Assembly (NCBI RefSeq): GCF_963576545.1
Contig: NC_083636.1
Coordinates: forward strand, 5,380,356-5,444,355
DNA: 64,000 nucleotides
From: Limanda limanda
Taxonomy: Eukaryota > Chordata > Actinopteri > Pleuronectiformes > Pleuronectidae
Direction: 5' to 3'
This document shows, in pieces, positions 60,836-64,000 of the stretch. Position 1 is the first letter of the stretch; the number at the start of each line of letters is the position of its first letter. The notes under the pieces are model-generated. The model did no database searches. It was given only the letters and a program-made list of their open reading frames with translations, and was not told where the DNA came from. A program made the translations under genes and the position numbers.

Positions 60836-61160
60836 TTCTTGGTTATGTTTTCATCTGCGTTTGCCTGTTAGTTTGCAGAATTGCTAAAAAATAATACAAC
60901 AATTTACTGCACAACTTGGTGGAAGAATGAGAAGAACCCATTGAATTTTGGTGGCGATCAGGGGGCCGGTCACTGGCATGCAACATTGCAAGACATAGCA
61001 TTTTCTAATATTGATTTCTCAGAATAATTCATGGATCTTGATGAAAAACAATCTGGCATGTTTAGGGGACTGGTATTTATGAGTGTGTAATTTGGTGCAG
61101 ATCCATAAGGGGACGGATGAGCCTTGGTTGAAGTGCACACTGCTATTCAAGTTCTTTATA
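60836..61160 (+). mobile_element. Teleost-type dispersed repeat, near full copy
   Basis: GGTTATGTTTTCATCTGCG, AACTTGGTGGAAGAATGAG, AACCCATTGAATTTTGGTGG, CTCAGAATAATTCATGGATC and AATTTGGTGCAGATC. I recall this order from abundant fish repeats; it shares its end with the element at 6732. Confidence 0.5.
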
Positions 61161-62012
61161 CTGTCTCTACTCTATTCAATTCCTCGTGATTTGGTTCCTC
61201 TTGAGCCCAGAATTTATGAAATTGTTTGATTAAATTTGTTGACGAATCGAAATAGTCAAAAGAAAACCCTCAGGGAAGTTATAAAATACCTTTAGCATTG
61301 TTATCTTTGGTGAACAGCCCAGCAGTGAAGGTATACGATGACTCCAGTTCCAGCTGCTCTGCAGACACTGGCACTGCCCAGGAGCTGGGGCCACAGCTGC
61401 TGCCTCCTCCAGATCACACTCCACTGGATCTCAGGGATCTGCTCCTTTCAACGTGGACGTGGAGACACTGGAGCTGACAACACGGGGAACCAGCTGCTTG
61501 TTTGTGACTGCGTGCAGTTTGGTAATCAGCCAGGAGGGGGCCATCATGCACCATCCTGGGGTTTAAAGTTTTCATAAAGTGCAGCTTCTGTTTTTTAAGA
61601 AACTCCTGCAGTTTATGTGGCTTGTAAAGCAAATGAGGGATGCATTTGTTATAAATGCTTATGAATTCAAAGGATTTTAATCAATTATCACTTTTTAATG
61701 ATAGAAAACAACATAAAATGATTTGGTAATTTGTGTGGGACAACTGTGAAGGATATATCCAACATGGATCAATTGTGAGTGGCTGCTGAATTTGTTGAAT
61801 ATTAATAATGCTCCCATGGCCTCTTGACGTCCTTGCATGGAGACGTGCTCTTTGGGACCTGCATCAACATCGCACCACATGGAACATGCCCCCCCCCAGC
61901 CCCCCCACCAACCTTGGGCCTTGATGGATCAATGCAGCAACTTCAATGGCAACCAGTCATTTCTGCCACTTCTGGCCATCACTCACAGAGCATGAATCCC
62001 ATGTTAAAAAGA

Positions 62013-62053
<41 letters not shown>

Positions 62054-63684
62054 GACACACACATGCATGCAGGTCTTTCCAGACACATGACACGACAAAC
62101 TGGGTTTACTTTGATTAATGGATCTTTGGTTTTCATTTTCTCCTCAGCACCCTGTGGACGACCACTTGCGGGGGGGTAAAAAATACAGACTCAATGAATG
62201 TGGTCTCACGCTGTCAATTGGAATCAAGGTGTGAGAGTGAACTGCACATGTAGGCAGTTCTGTTAAGTTAACGATTTATGCTAATGTGACATATTAGGAA
62301 TTTTAATTGCAAATAAGCTGCTATTACAACTTTTCCCTCCAGTTTGTAACAACATGCACTTTTCTTTTTCCAGGAACTGATATTTGCTAATGATGTGATT
62401 TTGTATCCTTGCACTGAATCATGGTCACATGCAGTAAAAGATTGTTCACATATTAATTTCTGGTAGCTTCCGAGGACCTTCACTTATATGCAGCAGTTTC
62501 CCTGAATCCAAAACAATATATTTACTTTTTTAATTGTTCAGGCTGCAGAGCGTCATGTGTGGACACGGTTCAGGTTCTTGATTTAGGTATTTGATTAAAA
62601 AAAAGAGAACAAATGCTCTTCTCTTTTTTTTGAATCAAATACAGCGGAACCTACTTTCCAAACCCTCAACTTCCTTTTCTGTTGCAGTTGTGTGTGTGTG
62701 TATTTGTGTGCATGTGTGTGTGTGCATGGCAACAGGCTTCCCTCTGGAAAAAAGGCCCCATAAAGATGTATATTCCACATTTCAGGCTGATGGGGTTTTT
62801 CAGAAGGTCTTTAAAGGTTAAGTGATCCCAAGTTGGACAACTCAAACTATTTGGACATCACAAAATGCAGGGGACAGCAACCTGGCATATTATTTGTAAA
62901 AATGTCAGAGTAATAAAAGGTTGGAAAGTCCAGAAACGTCACCACAAGTCAAGTTGGACCTTATTTATTAACACAACCGGATGAAGAAGGGATTTTGACG
63001 ATTCTGTCACATCACAAATCCACCATATTCAAGTGAGGAGCTTGAAATTAGCCCTGATTCCTGATTCCTGAATCCTGCGTTGAGATGTTAAAATCCTCTC
63101 TTCAGGTTAAAAAACACATCTCACTCTGCTCGGCTGCTCTGTTTTCTGCCTGGAGACAAATTAGCCGAATGAGTTACGTCCCTGTTGAAGTCTGGAGGTG
63201 AAGACTGACTTTAAAAAGTAATGAGACGAGACCGAGAGGTTTTCTCAAGGAGCAGGTGGCTCGTTGATGTTTGTGATAATCAGGTGATAAATTCGGATTA
63301 ATTCATTAACGAGGACAGGTGATGGGAAAGCAGGAAGAGGAAGTGTCAGATTAAAGAAGTTAAAACCCACAGTATCCAACTGTAAAAGTGTGTGGAAGTT
63401 TGAGTGACTGTGAATAAAGAAGTCGTCACAGTAGAATGTGGCTCTGTCCCATTCAAGTGTAATAATTAAACTGAAGCTAAATGGAATGTATCCATCACTT
63501 ATTATAATTGAGTATTCGGTGATTTACGTGTCTGTGCCAAAATCAACAGGCTCCGTTTGAACAGTTTTATGGCAACACCGAAAAAACTCCACAGGTATGA
63601 GGAGACAAGTCGTAACAAGACGTTCACATATTTCAGATGCAGAGTAATGACAGCTGTTCATACCACAGCTAACTTGGTGGTTTG

Positions 63685-63905
63685 AGTTGCTGCACTTTAT
63701 TAGGAACACTTGCTAATTAATGCAGTTATTCAAGCAGCCAATCACGTGAGAGGGATACAGTAGAATCACACAGATACAGGTCAGGAGCTCCAGTTGATAA
63801 TATCTATATTGATTATAAAGATGTGATCTCAGTGTTTGACTCTGATGGGATTGTTGCTGTTTGCCAGACTGGTTTCTGAACCTGCCGGGAGAGATTGGGG
63901 AGAAT
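63685..63905 (+). mobile_element. Decayed Tc1-like transposon fragment
   Basis: Starts ACTTTATTAGGAACACTTG, runs through CAGCCAATCACGTGA and CAGATACAGGTCAGGAGCTC, then the degenerate start of a transposase frame (GTGATCTCAGTGTTTGACTC, CCAGACTGGTTT). It is cut after ~220 bp, so it is inactive. Confidence 0.55.
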
Positions 63906-63951
63906 TGGTGAGATTGGTCAGGTGAACAAAGGAGACTGGGCAAAAAAGAAC

Positions 63952-64000
63952 ATTGAAGAAGTGAAATAAAGAGTTCAGCCTGTTGTTGCTTTGCTTTACA
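63952..64000 (+). repeat. 49-base copy of brd3 intron sequence at the window edge
   Basis: 46 of 49 bases match 59003-59051 (ATTGAAGAAGTGAAATAAAG...). It may continue past the window. Confidence 0.7.

Larger units (their letters stand above)
60450..64000. other. Intergenic DNA downstream of brd3
   Basis: No exon recognised. Contains a dispersed repeat (60836-61160), CA repeat (62013-62051), short GT repeats (62692-62723), a Tc1-like relic (63685-63905) and, at the window edge, a 49-base copy of a brd3 intron sequence. Confidence 0.65.

Overview
The window is teleost fish nuclear DNA. The evidence is vertebrate-type split genes with GT-AG introns, three vertebrate nuclear-protein genes in the linkage known from human 9q34 (RXRA, WDR5, BRD3), abundant CA/GA/ATCT microsatellites, and dispersed repeats that resemble teleost families from memory. 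The species cannot be named from the sequence; a percomorph-like fish is a guess. Nothing prokaryotic, no CRISPR array and no RNA gene was seen.

Layout. Positions 1-12883 are non-coding and probably lie in a 5' intron of rxra, because the exons for the first ~95-100 residues of the receptor are not in the window. Positions 12884-40220 (+) hold eight coding exons of retinoid X receptor alpha, from the end of the A/B region through the DNA-binding and ligand-binding domains to the stop. A long AT-rich 3' UTR follows to roughly 42.6-44.9 kb. wdr5 lies tail-to-tail with rxra at 45887-48985 (-), as 13 coding exons giving a complete 333-residue WD40 protein, with a probable non-coding first exon near 51.2-51.4 kb. 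brd3 lies head-to-head with wdr5 at 55214-60087 (+), as ten coding exons giving a compact 560-residue BET protein. Positions 60.5-64 kb hold repeats and no recognised gene.

Biology. RXRA is the common heterodimer partner of nuclear receptors. WDR5 is a core subunit of the MLL/SET1 H3K4 methyltransferase complexes. BRD3 reads acetylated histones. All three act in transcription, but their linkage here is most simply an old syntenic block, not an operon-like unit.

Most of what is unusual is in non-coding DNA. A ~580-bp tandem repeat in an rxra intron has copied the exon's 3' end and splice donor several times. Another rxra intron has a ~1.7-kb pure pyrimidine tract. There is a perfect DR1 nuclear-receptor element inside the rxra gene and a CA microsatellite that begins at a brd3 splice donor. 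A 335-bp ATCT array grows from a retrotransposon tail. There is a 427-bp foldback element, a small retroposed insertion with a 16-bp target-site duplication, and several recent local duplications. No new enzymatic or defence system was found.
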